Below, in pieces: positions 1 through 7,348 of a stretch of 14,116 bases of DNA. How positions within the stretch are numbered: the stretch's first letter is position 1; every line of letters begins with the position of its first letter. Source of the stretch: JBBTDV01 sp038042605. GTDB taxonomy: Bacteria > Bdellovibrionota > UBA1018. The position numbers and the translations under genes are program-made. Below the pieces are notes generated by a model. The model worked only from the letters and a program-made list of their open reading frames with translations. It was not told where the DNA came from and did no database searches. The stretch covers positions 1 through 14,116 of the forward strand of contig CAYHPW010000060.1 of NCBI GenBank assembly GCA_964358645.1, in the 5' to 3' direction.

Positions 1-518
1 GAAAGAACCAAAATACCCAAAACATCATCTATTACCGCCGCACCAAGAATGATCTGGCCGGAAAGCGATGATAACTTCCCGCTATCCTTCAGCAAGCGCG
101 CGGTAATTCCAACGCTTGTAGCCGTCAGCGCTGCAGCTATAAATAAATTATGCTGAAAAGAAGATTCATCTAAAAAAAGAGGGACAACACCAAGCGCAAG
201 AACAAACGGAGCCACCACTCCAGCGCATGCTGACAGGAATGCATCCACGCCAACACGGCTGATTTCCTTGATGTCCGTTTCCAGCCCAACAATGAAAAGC
301 AGGAACAATGCTCCAAGCTCAGCAAGTGCTTTGACGATCTCCGATGATTCCACGGATTGAAAACTCAACCCAAAAGGCAAAACCATATTACCAAGTGCAA
401 CGCCGGTAATCAGTTCCACCAAGACACTCGGGATCCCAACCCTATCGCCCAAACCACCGAGCACTTTGGCCAACATCAAAGCCCCCGCCAGCAGGGCAAG
501 TATATCAAGAAGGTGCAT
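1..518 (-). CDS. CPA2-family Na+(K+)/H+ antiporter, N-terminal part (runs off the left edge)
   Basis: This is an open frame of about 172 codons read from an ATG at 518 to the left edge with no stop, so only the N-terminal part is present. The translation opens MHLLDILALLAGALMLAK and shows features of the NapA/Kef-type monovalent cation:proton antiporters: a first helix followed by GLGDRVGIPSVLVELITGV, the LFIVGLETD segment near residue 75, a TATSVGITARLL helix near residue 132, and GAAVIDDVLGILVL near residue 158. The paired aspartates (IDD) match the ion-binding Asp-Asp of electrogenic CPA2 exchangers such as NapA, which sit in the inner membrane and swap cytoplasmic Na+ or K+ for H+. An in-frame TAA lies two codons before the ATG and fixes the start, although no good Shine-Dalgarno is visible. 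It lies 67 bp downstream of the exported hydrolase on the same strand and may be cotranscribed with it. The family is sure; the exact ion is not. Confidence 0.88.
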   Translation of the reverse strand, partial: MHLLDILALLAGALMLAKVLGGLGDRVGIPSVLVELITGVALGNMVLPFGLSFQSVESSEIVKALAELGALFLLFIVGLETDIKEISRVGVDAFLSACAGVVAPFVLALGVVPLFLDESSFQHNLFIAAALTATSVGITARLLKDSGKLSSLSGQIILGAAVIDDVLGILVL

Positions 519-585
519 TACTTATTTGTAACTCTATTTTTCACGATCCGCTAGATTAACAAACAGCCATATCCACTTGCTACAC

Positions 586-1482
586 CTATATAAGGCCAAC
601 GCGCAGTGCCCACCGTGACAACAATTCTAAAACTTCCGAAACAAGCTTCCCCGAGCCAGGTTGCAAATGATCTCCGGATGTCTCAAAAAACTCCACACTT
701 GCCTTTGACTTTTTGAGCTCTCTAACAAGAACTTCCGTTGATTCCTTCGGTATAAAACTATCATGCCTAGCACTCACAAATATCACCTTTTGCGATGGTC
801 TTAACGTTTTAACCACCTTTTCAGGTGACAGCTTTTCAGATTGTAAAATATTAAGGTAAAGCCAGCCACCCCATGAAAGGGCCCAGGCAACCGGATAGGA
901 CCAAATCCCATAACGTGACTGCCATGCTTGAATAAACTGATGCATAGCCGTTCCCGGCACATCACCAAAACCATGAATTATGGCAAGGCCCTTTATATCC
1001 TGGAATTTCTCAGCCGCTGCAATGGCAAACGGCGCACCAAGGCTAGCGCCAACGATTGTAAATCTCCCGACGTCCACATCATCACGAAGCTTGAGCGTCC
1101 TGATAAACTCACCTATCCCGTCCAAAGTGTCTTTCATCAGCGCTTTAACGGCAGGTGCATGTTTTAAGCTGGACGGGAATTCAAATTTTCTTGGCGGCAA
1201 AAAAGGATAATCAAAACTTCCCACTACTACCGGGGACGGCGGATTAATAAGCTCGAGAACCCGCGCGGCTTCCTGAAAACCACCAAAAACCAGCATCACT
1301 GGAAACTTGCTTTTAACCGGCTTGTCCGGGACTAAAATCGTAGCTTCGATTTGCTTGTTTGAAGGTATCGCAAAATGTAATTTTTCACGATGAAAGCTCA
1401 GAGCGCTTTCAGCACAGAATGCTGACACGCCGAGAATGGTAAATGCAAAACTTATAATCGCCGATACAACCGCGTTATACAT
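586..1482 (-). CDS. Exported alpha/beta-hydrolase (serine hydrolase)
   Basis: The protein is about 298 residues from the ATG at 1482. An in-frame TTG at 1509 would add nine residues and is the main alternative; neither start has a clear ribosome-binding site. A hydrophobic N-terminus (MYNAVVSAIISFAFTILGVSA) looks like a signal peptide cleaved near VSA or FCA, so the enzyme is probably periplasmic. Counted from the TTG, the fold signature is clear: a strand plus oxyanion region VMLVFGGFQ near 71, the nucleophile elbow IVGASLGAPFA with Ser156, the acid in SARHDSFIP (Asp250) and the catalytic His in SGDHLQPG (His281). This gives a full Ser-Asp-His triad in canonical order. The substrate cannot be told from sequence; the family includes esterases, lipases and dienelactone-hydrolase relatives. 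It diverges from the ABC importer operon across a 73-bp gap. Confidence 0.8.
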   Translation of the reverse strand: MYNAVVSAIISFAFTILGVSAFCAESALSFHREKLHFAIPSNKQIEATILVPDKPVKSKFPVMLVFGGFQEAARVLELINPPSPVVVGSFDYPFLPPRKFEFPSSLKHAPAVKALMKDTLDGIGEFIRTLKLRDDVDVGRFTIVGASLGAPFAIAAAEKFQDIKGLAIIHGFGDVPGTAMHQFIQAWQSRYGIWSYPVAWALSWGGWLYLNILQSEKLSPEKVVKTLRPSQKVIFVSARHDSFIPKESTEVLVRELKKSKASVEFFETSGDHLQPGSGKLVSEVLELLSRWALRVGLI

Positions 1483-1492
1483 TAATTGCAAT

Positions 1493-1522
1493 TTGTCATT
1501 TATTAACAAACTCTGCTATTAG
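1493..1522 (+). promoter_or_regulatory. Possible sigma70-type promoter for the ABC importer operon
   Basis: TTGTCA at 1493-1498 and TATTAG at 1517-1522 are separated by 18 bp and lie 34 bp before the binding-protein start. An alternative -10 is TAGAAT at 1520-1525, which is closer to consensus but badly spaced. The region also holds the perfect 10-bp palindrome AATTGCAATT (1484-1493) and a looser TTTGT/ACAAA dyad (1492-1510), which could bind a regulator. I compared one 19-bp window (about 1481-1499) with the Fur consensus and saw no convincing match. This is a consensus-based guess only. Confidence 0.3.
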
Positions 1523-1555
1523 AATAGTCTAAAACCAATTCCAGGAGTTTAGCTT

Positions 1556-2518
1556 ATGCAACGAATCTCACCGTTAATTTTTACGATCTTAATATTGATT
1601 GCAAACACTGCAAAGGCATCAGCCGACAACAAAAAGGAGCTTTGGGTATATACGTCGTTATACAAGGAGTTCGCCGCACCGATCGAGAAAGCCTTCGAGG
1701 AAAAATATCCAGACGTGGATGTCCACATTTTTCAAGCAGGCTCGGAAAAAATACAGGCAAAGATAGAAGCAGAGCTGCTAGCAAACCGCCCGCAAGCCGA
1801 CGTGCTCATCACATCGGACCCGTTTTGGACAACAGCGCTTGATAAGCGTGGGTTAGTCCTATCACGCCCGACCAGGCCTAATGTGGATATTAATTATTAT
1901 TCACTGATGGTCATCATAAGCCACAAGGACTTCCCACTTGAGAAGCGACCGGCGGCGTTTTCTGATCTAGCAAAGCCTGAGTACAAAAATCTGACCCAGT
2001 TCGGCAGCCCGCTAGAATCCGGCACGGCCTTCGCCGCAGTTGCATATCTGAGCCGCAAATACGGGTGGGATTTTTTTAAAAAGCTCAGTGATAACAAACT
2101 TGCATCAAATGGCGGGAATTCAACGGTCATCCAGAAAGTCGAATCAGCTGAAAAAAAACTAGGAGTAGTGTTGCTTGAAAACGCCCTCGCAGCCAAGAAA
2201 AGAGGGAGTCCGATAGAAATCATTTATCCTTCCGATGGATCAATACCGATCCCAAGCGTGCAGGCCATACTTAAAACTTCAAAACAACCCGAAGCAGCTT
2301 CTAGATTTGCTGAATTTCTCCTCTCAACCGATGGCCAAAAGCTTCTACGTAATGGTTATATGCACAGCGTGCGCAAGGATGTCCAACCGCCAGAAGGTGC
2401 GCCAGCACTTACTGATGCGACTAAAAATTCAACGAAGTGGTCAGCTGATTTATTCGGCCTAGTCGCAGACGAGGCAAAAACCATCAAGGAAAAATATGCC
2501 ACCATGTTGCTTGACTAG
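1556..2518 (+). CDS. Periplasmic solute-binding protein of an Fe3+-type ABC importer
   Basis: This 320-residue protein starts at ATG 1556, with AGGAG at 1543-1547 eight bases upstream. Residues 1-22 form a signal peptide (MQRISPLIFTILILIANTAKA) with cleavage near AKA or ASA. The mature part begins KELWVYTSLYKEF, typical of family 1 extracellular binding proteins of the FbpA/AfuA/FutA group, and carries the late IYPSDGSIPIPSVQAILK block and the PEAASRFAEFLLSTDGQ helix common in that group. It should capture a solute in the periplasm and pass it to the permease encoded next. Classical FbpA coordinates ferric iron with two adjacent tyrosines in the C-terminal lobe; the corresponding stretch here reads VVLLENALAAKKRG without them, so iron is not assured. 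The NYYSLMVI stretch near residue 119 has a tyrosine pair but sits elsewhere. Phosphonate, thiamine or polyamine relatives are alternatives. The importer role is firm; the substrate is not. Confidence 0.85.
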   Translation: MQRISPLIFTILILIANTAKASADNKKELWVYTSLYKEFAAPIEKAFEEKYPDVDVHIFQAGSEKIQAKIEAELLANRPQADVLITSDPFWTTALDKRGLVLSRPTRPNVDINYYSLMVIISHKDFPLEKRPAAFSDLAKPEYKNLTQFGSPLESGTAFAAVAYLSRKYGWDFFKKLSDNKLASNGGNSTVIQKVESAEKKLGVVLLENALAAKKRGSPIEIIYPSDGSIPIPSVQAILKTSKQPEAASRFAEFLLSTDGQKLLRNGYMHSVRKDVQPPEGAPALTDATKNSTKWSADLFGLVADEAKTIKEKYATMLLD

Positions 2519-2557
2519 TTTAACTAGCCCGAGCAACCGAAAGACCTGCAGATCTAT

Positions 2558-4174
2558 ATGTACTGGGTAGTGATATTAATATTGGCTGTTGCGCTTCTTG
2601 GGCCAATGGCTGGACTGTTTGCACACGTCGATAAGGCAGCTTTCATAGAAACCATGCAAAGCGCACAATTCTTGAAAGCGCTAAATATCACGCTGCTCTC
2701 ATCCTGTGGAGGAGCTGTTTTTTCACTCATCATAGCAATCCTGCTGGCCCGCTCTTTCGCAACACATGAGTGGAAGCTTAAGCGCCTGCAGCGGCTGATC
2801 ATACTCATCCCATATCTTGTACCGAACTTCATTCTGGCCACTGCTTACGTTATAGCCTGGAATCCAGTGACCGGCCTACTGAACGGCGTGATGCCGTTTC
2901 CATCAAGGCTATACGGACTTTACGGAATGACAATCGTGTTCGGGATCGCGCACGCACCACTTGCATTCTTACTGCTCGAAGACAAGTTCAAGCGAATTGA
3001 CAATTCACTGCGCGAGGCAGCCAAGCTTTCAGGCGCAAACCAGACTACCATCCTCGCCAAAATCGAGCTGCCGCTTTTAAAGCCGACAATCCTGAGCGCA
3101 TTTGGCCTTTGTTTCGCTCTTAATATTTCCGCCTTCGCGATCCCAGCTTGGATAGGCGCTCCCGAGCGTGCTTACACACTGACATACAAGATCTACCAAG
3201 TCCTTCAAGTAGGAGGCTCCGATGGGCTTCCCCGCGCGTCGGTGTTTTCAATAGTACTGTTCTTGCTCTCCATTCCGCCACTGCTAGTGACAGGCTGGAT
3301 ACAACGCCGCGAGCAAATGTTTACCACGCTCTCAGGCAAGGCAGCCAAAACCGGCGGCGAGAGCTGGTCTAAGCGCGGCTTCATGCTTTTTCAGATATTT
3401 TTCTGGGTAACTCAAACATTTTTCTGGATCGCCCCGCTGTTATGCCTGGCTGCCTCAACACTTGTAAAACCAGGATGCCTGCAGACCTCTGGCATTTCAT
3501 GCTTTAACGACATGTCACTTAAATCATACTCATACGTACTCTTTGACTTATCGGAAACTCACGCGGCTTTTTGGGGGAGCATTGTCTACGGGACATTAAG
3601 CGCTGCGATCATCATGTTCGTCGCAGTTACAACCATCATTTGTTTTTCAAACAGACCTCTTCATTTGAAAACCGCAGAGTGGCTGTTTTCGCTGCCAGTG
3701 GCAACACCTGGAGCAATAATCGCGCTTGGACTGATTGTCAGTTGCTCCGGGAAATATGGGCTTAATATTTATAACACACCATACATCGCGGTCGCCGCTT
3801 ATGTGATAAAGCACATTAACCTTGCCTTCCAACCGCTCAGGACCGGTTACGCAACAGTTTCACGCTCCATTTTTGAAGCTGCCCGCATCTCCGGTGCATC
3901 CCCAGCCAGGGTTTGGCGGGACATAATGCTCCCAATATTGCGGCCGGAAGTTCTTGGTGGTTTTTTCCTTGTCCTGATACCAATCCTTGGTGAACTGACG
4001 ATGTCAATCTTCCTAACAAGCCCTTCATTCAAATCGATTGGAACGGTGCTTTTTGATCTACAGGATTACGCTGACCAGAGCTCCGCAGCGGCGCTCTCGA
4101 TTGTCCTGGTCATACTTGTTTTAGCAACCAACAAACTGGCTCATTTCTTAAGCAAGGGCAAACTGGGGTATTGA
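2558..4174 (+). CDS. ABC importer permease, two fused transmembrane modules (FbpB type)
   Basis: This is a 538-residue polytopic membrane protein with about twelve hydrophobic segments in two halves, joined around residues 250-270 by a charged linker (WIQRREQMF). Each half ends with the EAA loop that docks onto the ATPase: SLREAAKLSGANQTTILAKIELPLLKP from about residue 150, and SIFEAARISGASPARVWRDI from about 437. Both carry the EAA-x3-G-x9-I-x-LP pattern of binding-protein-dependent permeases. A single polypeptide with two such modules is the FbpB/SfuB arrangement, so one copy should form the whole channel. The ATG at 2558 is 39 bp after the binding-protein stop with only a weak ribosome-binding site, which may lower its translation relative to the binding protein. 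The ATPase follows after 3 bp. Role and family are secure. Confidence 0.92.
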   Translation: MYWVVILILAVALLGPMAGLFAHVDKAAFIETMQSAQFLKALNITLLSSCGGAVFSLIIAILLARSFATHEWKLKRLQRLIILIPYLVPNFILATAYVIAWNPVTGLLNGVMPFPSRLYGLYGMTIVFGIAHAPLAFLLLEDKFKRIDNSLREAAKLSGANQTTILAKIELPLLKPTILSAFGLCFALNISAFAIPAWIGAPERAYTLTYKIYQVLQVGGSDGLPRASVFSIVLFLLSIPPLLVTGWIQRREQMFTTLSGKAAKTGGESWSKRGFMLFQIFFWVTQTFFWIAPLLCLAASTLVKPGCLQTSGISCFNDMSLKSYSYVLFDLSETHAAFWGSIVYGTLSAAIIMFVAVTTIICFSNRPLHLKTAEWLFSLPVATPGAIIALGLIVSCSGKYGLNIYNTPYIAVAAYVIKHINLAFQPLRTGYATVSRSIFEAARISGASPARVWRDIMLPILRPEVLGGFFLVLIPILGELTMSIFLTSPSFKSIGTVLFDLQDYADQSSAAALSIVLVILVLATNKLAHFLSKGKLGY

Positions 4175-4177
4175 GAT

Positions 4178-5161
4178 ATGACGTACCTTAAAATAAACGC
4201 ATTACAAAAATCATATGGAAAAACCAGAATACTGGAAAACTTCTCGCTCGAACTCGTGAAAGGTGAATTCCTTTCACTGCTCGGCCCATCAGGCTCAGGG
4301 AAAACAACGATCTTAAGATGCGTTGCTGGTCTCGAAACCCCCGACCCGCAAAGCGGCGACATCTCACTTGATGGCATCAAACTATCTGGCGAAGGAACAT
4401 TCACACCGGCAGAAAAGCGCTGCCTAGGCATGGTGTTTCAAAGCTATGCCGTGTGGCCACATATGAATGTATTTGAAAACGTCGCATTCCCGCTTAGGAC
4501 AAATGCCAAGAGGCTTTCAATAGATGCAGCTGAAATCAAGAAGCGCACATTGGACGCGCTCAACCTTGTCCGGCTGTCTGGCTATGAAAGGCGCTATGCA
4601 CACGAGCTTTCGGGAGGGCAACAGCAGCGGGTGGCCCTAGCCAGGGCACTTGCGATGGAACCAAAACTTCTCTTGCTGGATGAACCGCTCAGCAACCTTG
4701 ATGCCCTGTTGAGGGAAGAACTTGGCTCGGAAATCCGCAAGCTCCAACAAAGCCTGAACCTGACAACAATCATGGTCACCCATGACCAGAAAGAAGCTCT
4801 GTCACTATCAGACCGCATTGTGGTGCTTGATCACGGAAAAATCGAAGCACAAGGAAGCCCCGAACTGCTTTACTCATCCCCGCCGTCACGGTTTGTCGCG
4901 GAATTCCTCTCAGGCGCGCAGTCACTGAAGCTAGCATCCGGAGAAGAGCGGCTCTTCCTGCCCAGACGTTGGAGGGAGACTGATAAACCTAGTATGGCTG
5001 GCGTGAGCGGCTTTCCGCCATTCCGCATAGTCTCACGGATTTATCTAGGCAAGGAATATGAGTACTGGGCGGAAAACCGGTTTTTCTCGGGAAACGTGCG
5101 ATTTTTCCTGCGAGAAAAACATGACATCGGATCCTCCCTGCAACTCGAATACGATTCATGA
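4178..5161 (+). CDS. ABC importer ATP-binding protein (FbpC/PotA-like)
   Basis: This is a 327-residue cytoplasmic ATPase. All core ABC motifs are intact: Walker A GPSGSGKTT at 36-44, Q-loop Gln88 (VFQSY), signature LSGGQQQR at 144-151, Walker B LLLLDEP at 164-170, D-loop SNLDA at 172-176 and the switch His202 in VTHDQKEA. The C-terminal portion after about residue 245 is shorter and more divergent than the regulatory domains of MalK or PotA, as is usual for iron-type FbpC proteins. It begins 3 bp after the permease stop and ends in an ATGA overlap with the MFS gene, so it is in the middle of a translationally linked operon. It energises uptake through the fused permease. Its assignment to a specific substrate depends on the binding protein. 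Confidence 0.93.
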   Translation: MTYLKINALQKSYGKTRILENFSLELVKGEFLSLLGPSGSGKTTILRCVAGLETPDPQSGDISLDGIKLSGEGTFTPAEKRCLGMVFQSYAVWPHMNVFENVAFPLRTNAKRLSIDAAEIKKRTLDALNLVRLSGYERRYAHELSGGQQQRVALARALAMEPKLLLLDEPLSNLDALLREELGSEIRKLQQSLNLTTIMVTHDQKEALSLSDRIVVLDHGKIEAQGSPELLYSSPPSRFVAEFLSGAQSLKLASGEERLFLPRRWRETDKPSMAGVSGFPPFRIVSRIYLGKEYEYWAENRFFSGNVRFFLREKHDIGSSLQLEYDS

Positions 5162-6366
5162 AAAAAACGCCTCTTCTTATCATCTTCACGACAGTCCTTC
5201 TCGATCTCATCGGCTTTGGGATGGTGATCCCACTTGTCGCAATATATGGGAAACATTACGGTGCAAGCGGTTTGGAACTCGCGGTGCTCGGTGCCTCATA
5301 TTCATTGATGCAGTTCGTGTTCGCGCCGTTTTGGGGAAATCTTTCCGACCGCGTCGGAAGAAGGCCGGTGCTGCTATTTTCCCTGACCGGCTCCACGGTT
5401 TCTTATTTTGTCTTCGGTCTTGCACCAAGTTTCACGTGGCTCTTGGTCTCCCGCGCATTTGCGGGCGCGTTTGCTGCGAATATTTCCACGGCCCAAGCAT
5501 ATATAGCTGACGTAACATCGCCTAAGAACAGGGCACGCGGAATGGGAATGATCGGCGCCGCATTCGGCATAGGCTTTACACTAGGCCCCCCGCTTGGCGG
5601 AATAGCTGCAGCAAGATTGGGCTTGGCTGCGCCAGGCTTGATAGCAGGTGCGCTTTGTGGTCTTAACTTGGTTTACGCATATTTCAAACTGCCAGAGTCA
5701 TTATCTCCTGCGACAAAAGACCGTGTAAAGATGACTTACCGCCCGCTCGATTTTGAAATACTTGGCATTGCACTAAAGCACCCTGCACTCTTGATTTTGC
5801 TGCTTGTATTTTTTTTCGTGACATTCGGATTTTCAAACATGGAACAAACGCTCCCTCTTCTGTTCCAGTTTAAATTTCAACTTACAACAGAAACAGCCGG
5901 CTACAAGACGGGACTGGTGCTCATGTGGGCTGGCCTCACGAGCGCATTGATACAAGGATGGCTGATCAAGGGGCTTGTAACCCGTTTTGGCGAACACACC
6001 CTCATCAAAGCTGGGCTGGTTTGCAATGTGGTTTCCATGGCGGCATTTCCATTCATACCTTCATACTCTCTTTATTATATATTCATACTGCCAATCACGG
6101 TTGGATCGGCGCTCATAAACCCATGCCTTTCGGCGCTGATTTCACGCAGCACCCCACCTGACAAGCAAGGCGGTATTTTTGGCGTATCACAATCACTCGG
6201 CAGTCTCGCAAGAGCAACGGGCCCGTTTTGCGGCCTGATTGTTTTTGGCTTGGCTTCTTGGATTCCATTCCTAATAGCATCGGGTGCATCGCTCCTAATG
6301 CTGGTGGTGTTAGCCTGGGAACGCCTATTGCAAAATAGGCCTATCAAAGGAGATCACAAACCATGA
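5158..6366 (+). CDS. MFS transporter, drug:H+ antiporter / TetA-like
   Basis: This 402-residue inner-membrane protein has about twelve helices. It starts KKTPLLIIFTTVLLDLIGFGMVIPL, a typical TetA/DHA first helix with an Asp. Motif A (GNLSDRVGRRP) lies at 60-70 in the loop after helix 2, and the antiporter motif C (GFTLGPPLGG) at 139-148 in helix 5. Motif C is found in exporters that use proton antiport, so export of a small molecule is more likely than import. The ATG shares its last two bases with the TGA stop of the ATPase gene (ATGA), and the 3' end makes an identical overlap with the next small gene. The coupling suggests it acts in the same process as the importer, for example exporting a chelator or by-product, but that is inference. 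The substrate cannot be told. Confidence 0.88.
   Translation: MKKTPLLIIFTTVLLDLIGFGMVIPLVAIYGKHYGASGLELAVLGASYSLMQFVFAPFWGNLSDRVGRRPVLLFSLTGSTVSYFVFGLAPSFTWLLVSRAFAGAFAANISTAQAYIADVTSPKNRARGMGMIGAAFGIGFTLGPPLGGIAAARLGLAAPGLIAGALCGLNLVYAYFKLPESLSPATKDRVKMTYRPLDFEILGIALKHPALLILLLVFFFVTFGFSNMEQTLPLLFQFKFQLTTETAGYKTGLVLMWAGLTSALIQGWLIKGLVTRFGEHTLIKAGLVCNVVSMAAFPFIPSYSLYYIFILPITVGSALINPCLSALISRSTPPDKQGGIFGVSQSLGSLARATGPFCGLIVFGLASWIPFLIASGASLLMLVVLAWERLLQNRPIKGDHKP
6323..6340 (+). other. Perfect 7-bp hairpin with GCAA tetraloop at the 3' end of the MFS gene
   Basis: GCCTATT (6323-6329), GCAA (6330-6333) and AATAGGC (6334-6340) form a perfect stem closed by a GNRA-type tetraloop. It lies inside the last codons of the MFS gene, five bases before the AAAGGAG ribosome-binding site (6346-6352) of the following gene. 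No U-run follows, so it is not an intrinsic terminator. It could influence translation initiation or mRNA processing at this junction. The structure is seen directly; its function is a guess. Confidence 0.45.
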
Positions 6367-6617
6367 TTACTTCCACCTCCCCATCATCAGGCCCATCATC
6401 AGGCCCATCATCAAGACAGCAGTCACAATTACGTGAGGCATCAGGAAAACCATTTGAAACTGAAAACCGCATTGTCGAACTTTACGACAGGACAAGGCAG
6501 TGGGTCAGCGGCAACTACGGCAAAACATTAGGAGCCGTGGCAGCGCTGGCAGCTGTCGGCGTGATCGGTTATGTGCTAGGCCGAAACCGTTCGCCAGATG
6601 AGCAGCAGCCGAGATAA
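6363..6617 (+). CDS. Small membrane-anchored protein of unknown function, ElaB/DUF883-like C-terminus
   Basis: This 84-residue protein starts at ATG 6363, overlapping the MFS stop (ATGA) and served by AAAGGAG at 6346-6352. The first 20 residues are low in complexity (Ser, Thr, Pro, Gly) and include a PSSG repeat. A charged, helix-forming stretch follows at about 27-52 (ENRIVELYDRTRQWVSGNYGK), then one hydrophobic glycine- and alanine-rich segment at about 53-73 (LGAVAALAAVGVIGYVLGR) and a charged tail. This amphipathic helix plus C-terminal glycine-zipper anchor resembles the ElaB/YqjD/DUF883 proteins, which tether to the inner membrane and in some cases bind ribosomes. The resemblance is in layout, not proven homology. 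Its place at the end of the transporter chain suggests co-expression with it. Confidence 0.65.
   Translation: MITSTSPSSGPSSGPSSRQQSQLREASGKPFETENRIVELYDRTRQWVSGNYGKTLGAVAALAAVGVIGYVLGRNRSPDEQQPR
6381..6413 (+). repeat. 12-bp tandem repeat, 2.75 copies, coding for PSSG
   Basis: The unit CCATCATCAGGC occurs at 6381-6392 and 6393-6404 and is followed by a partial copy at 6405-6413. It lies in frame near the start of the small anchored-protein gene and codes for Pro-Ser-Ser-Gly repeats. The two full copies are identical at the DNA level, which points to recent duplication or slippage; loss or gain of a unit would keep the frame. Confidence 0.85.
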
Positions 6618-6670
6618 CATCTGCGCGCTCTTGACATCACCCGGCTCTTCTGTAAGCGTAACAAGAGTCG

Positions 6671-7348
6671 ATGTTTCAGAAAGAAAACGAGAAATACTTC
6701 CGCAATGAAGTGATAGAGCAGTATGAGATAGGTGAACACAAAAATTTCGTTTATCTAATTTTGGACAAGAGCTCACGATCATGCGCGATAGTGGATCCTC
6801 AAGAGGATTTAACGGAGCCACTTTCTGCGCTTGAAAAAAATGGGTTTGATCTAACTCACATATTGATTACACACACTCACTTTGATCATATCGCGGGGCT
6901 TGGTGAGCTACTTGAGTGCTTCCATAAAATAAAATTTGTTATTCACCAGCGTGAACTCCACAGGTTGAGCAAGAACATTTTGAATGACAAACGGCTCATT
7001 GCCATCACGGGTGACGAGACAATCAATGTAGGTTCCTTTGATGTCATGACGATCCATACCCCGGGGCATAGTGCAGGAGAATGTTGTTATCTTGTGCCGA
7101 ATGAACCGGCATTTCTATTCACTGGCGATACAGTTTTCATCGGTGATTGCGGAAGGACGGACCTTGATACTGGAAGCACTCAAGAAATGTTCAGATCGAT
7201 TCAAAAGTTAAAGGCTCTTCCACCGGATACGATCATCCTGCCAGGCCATCATTACAGCCTTGAGTGTGTTTCCACAATCAAGCGGGAGATAGCTACAAGC
7301 GCGCCGTTTAAATGCACCAGCGCTTCAGAACTAGAGCGCCTGCCTTAA
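6671..7348 (+). CDS. Metallo-beta-lactamase-fold hydrolase (glyoxalase II-like)
   Basis: This 225-residue, probably cytoplasmic enzyme binds two metals. The ligands are all present: the THTHFDH motif (His68, His70, Asp72, His73), His133 in HTPGHSAGECC, Asp153 in FTGDTVFIGDCGRTD, and a late His in PGHHYS near 193. The GDCGRTDL...EMFRSIQKLKALPPDT stretch is typical of the small hydroxyacylglutathione-hydrolase-like / persulfide-dioxygenase-like branch rather than of antibiotic beta-lactamases. The extra C-terminal substrate domain of classical GloB is missing or reduced, since the protein is some 25 residues short. ATG 6671 has only a weak AAGAG upstream. A TTGACA at 6631-6636 in the 53-bp gap hints at a separate promoter but has no convincing -10. 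Its 3' end overlaps the convergent START gene by 18 bp. The thioester or sulfur substrate is not resolved. Confidence 0.85.
   Translation: MFQKENEKYFRNEVIEQYEIGEHKNFVYLILDKSSRSCAIVDPQEDLTEPLSALEKNGFDLTHILITHTHFDHIAGLGELLECFHKIKFVIHQRELHRLSKNILNDKRLIAITGDETINVGSFDVMTIHTPGHSAGECCYLVPNEPAFLFTGDTVFIGDCGRTDLDTGSTQEMFRSIQKLKALPPDTIILPGHHYSLECVSTIKREIATSAPFKCTSASELERLP

Noticed and set aside
357..554. 65-residue plus-strand frame
   Set aside because: It lies opposite the clearly coding N-terminus of the CPA2 antiporter and has a low-complexity composition with no ribosome-binding site.
1481..1510. Fur box upstream of the ABC importer
   Set aside because: A window at about 1481-1499 matches the 19-bp consensus at less than half of its positions.
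2515..2527. CTAGTT-T-AACTAG palindrome at the stop of the binding-protein gene, as an attenuating hairpin or terminator
   Set aside because: The usable stem would be only four pairs around a five-base loop with no G+C-rich core and no T-run, too weak for either role.
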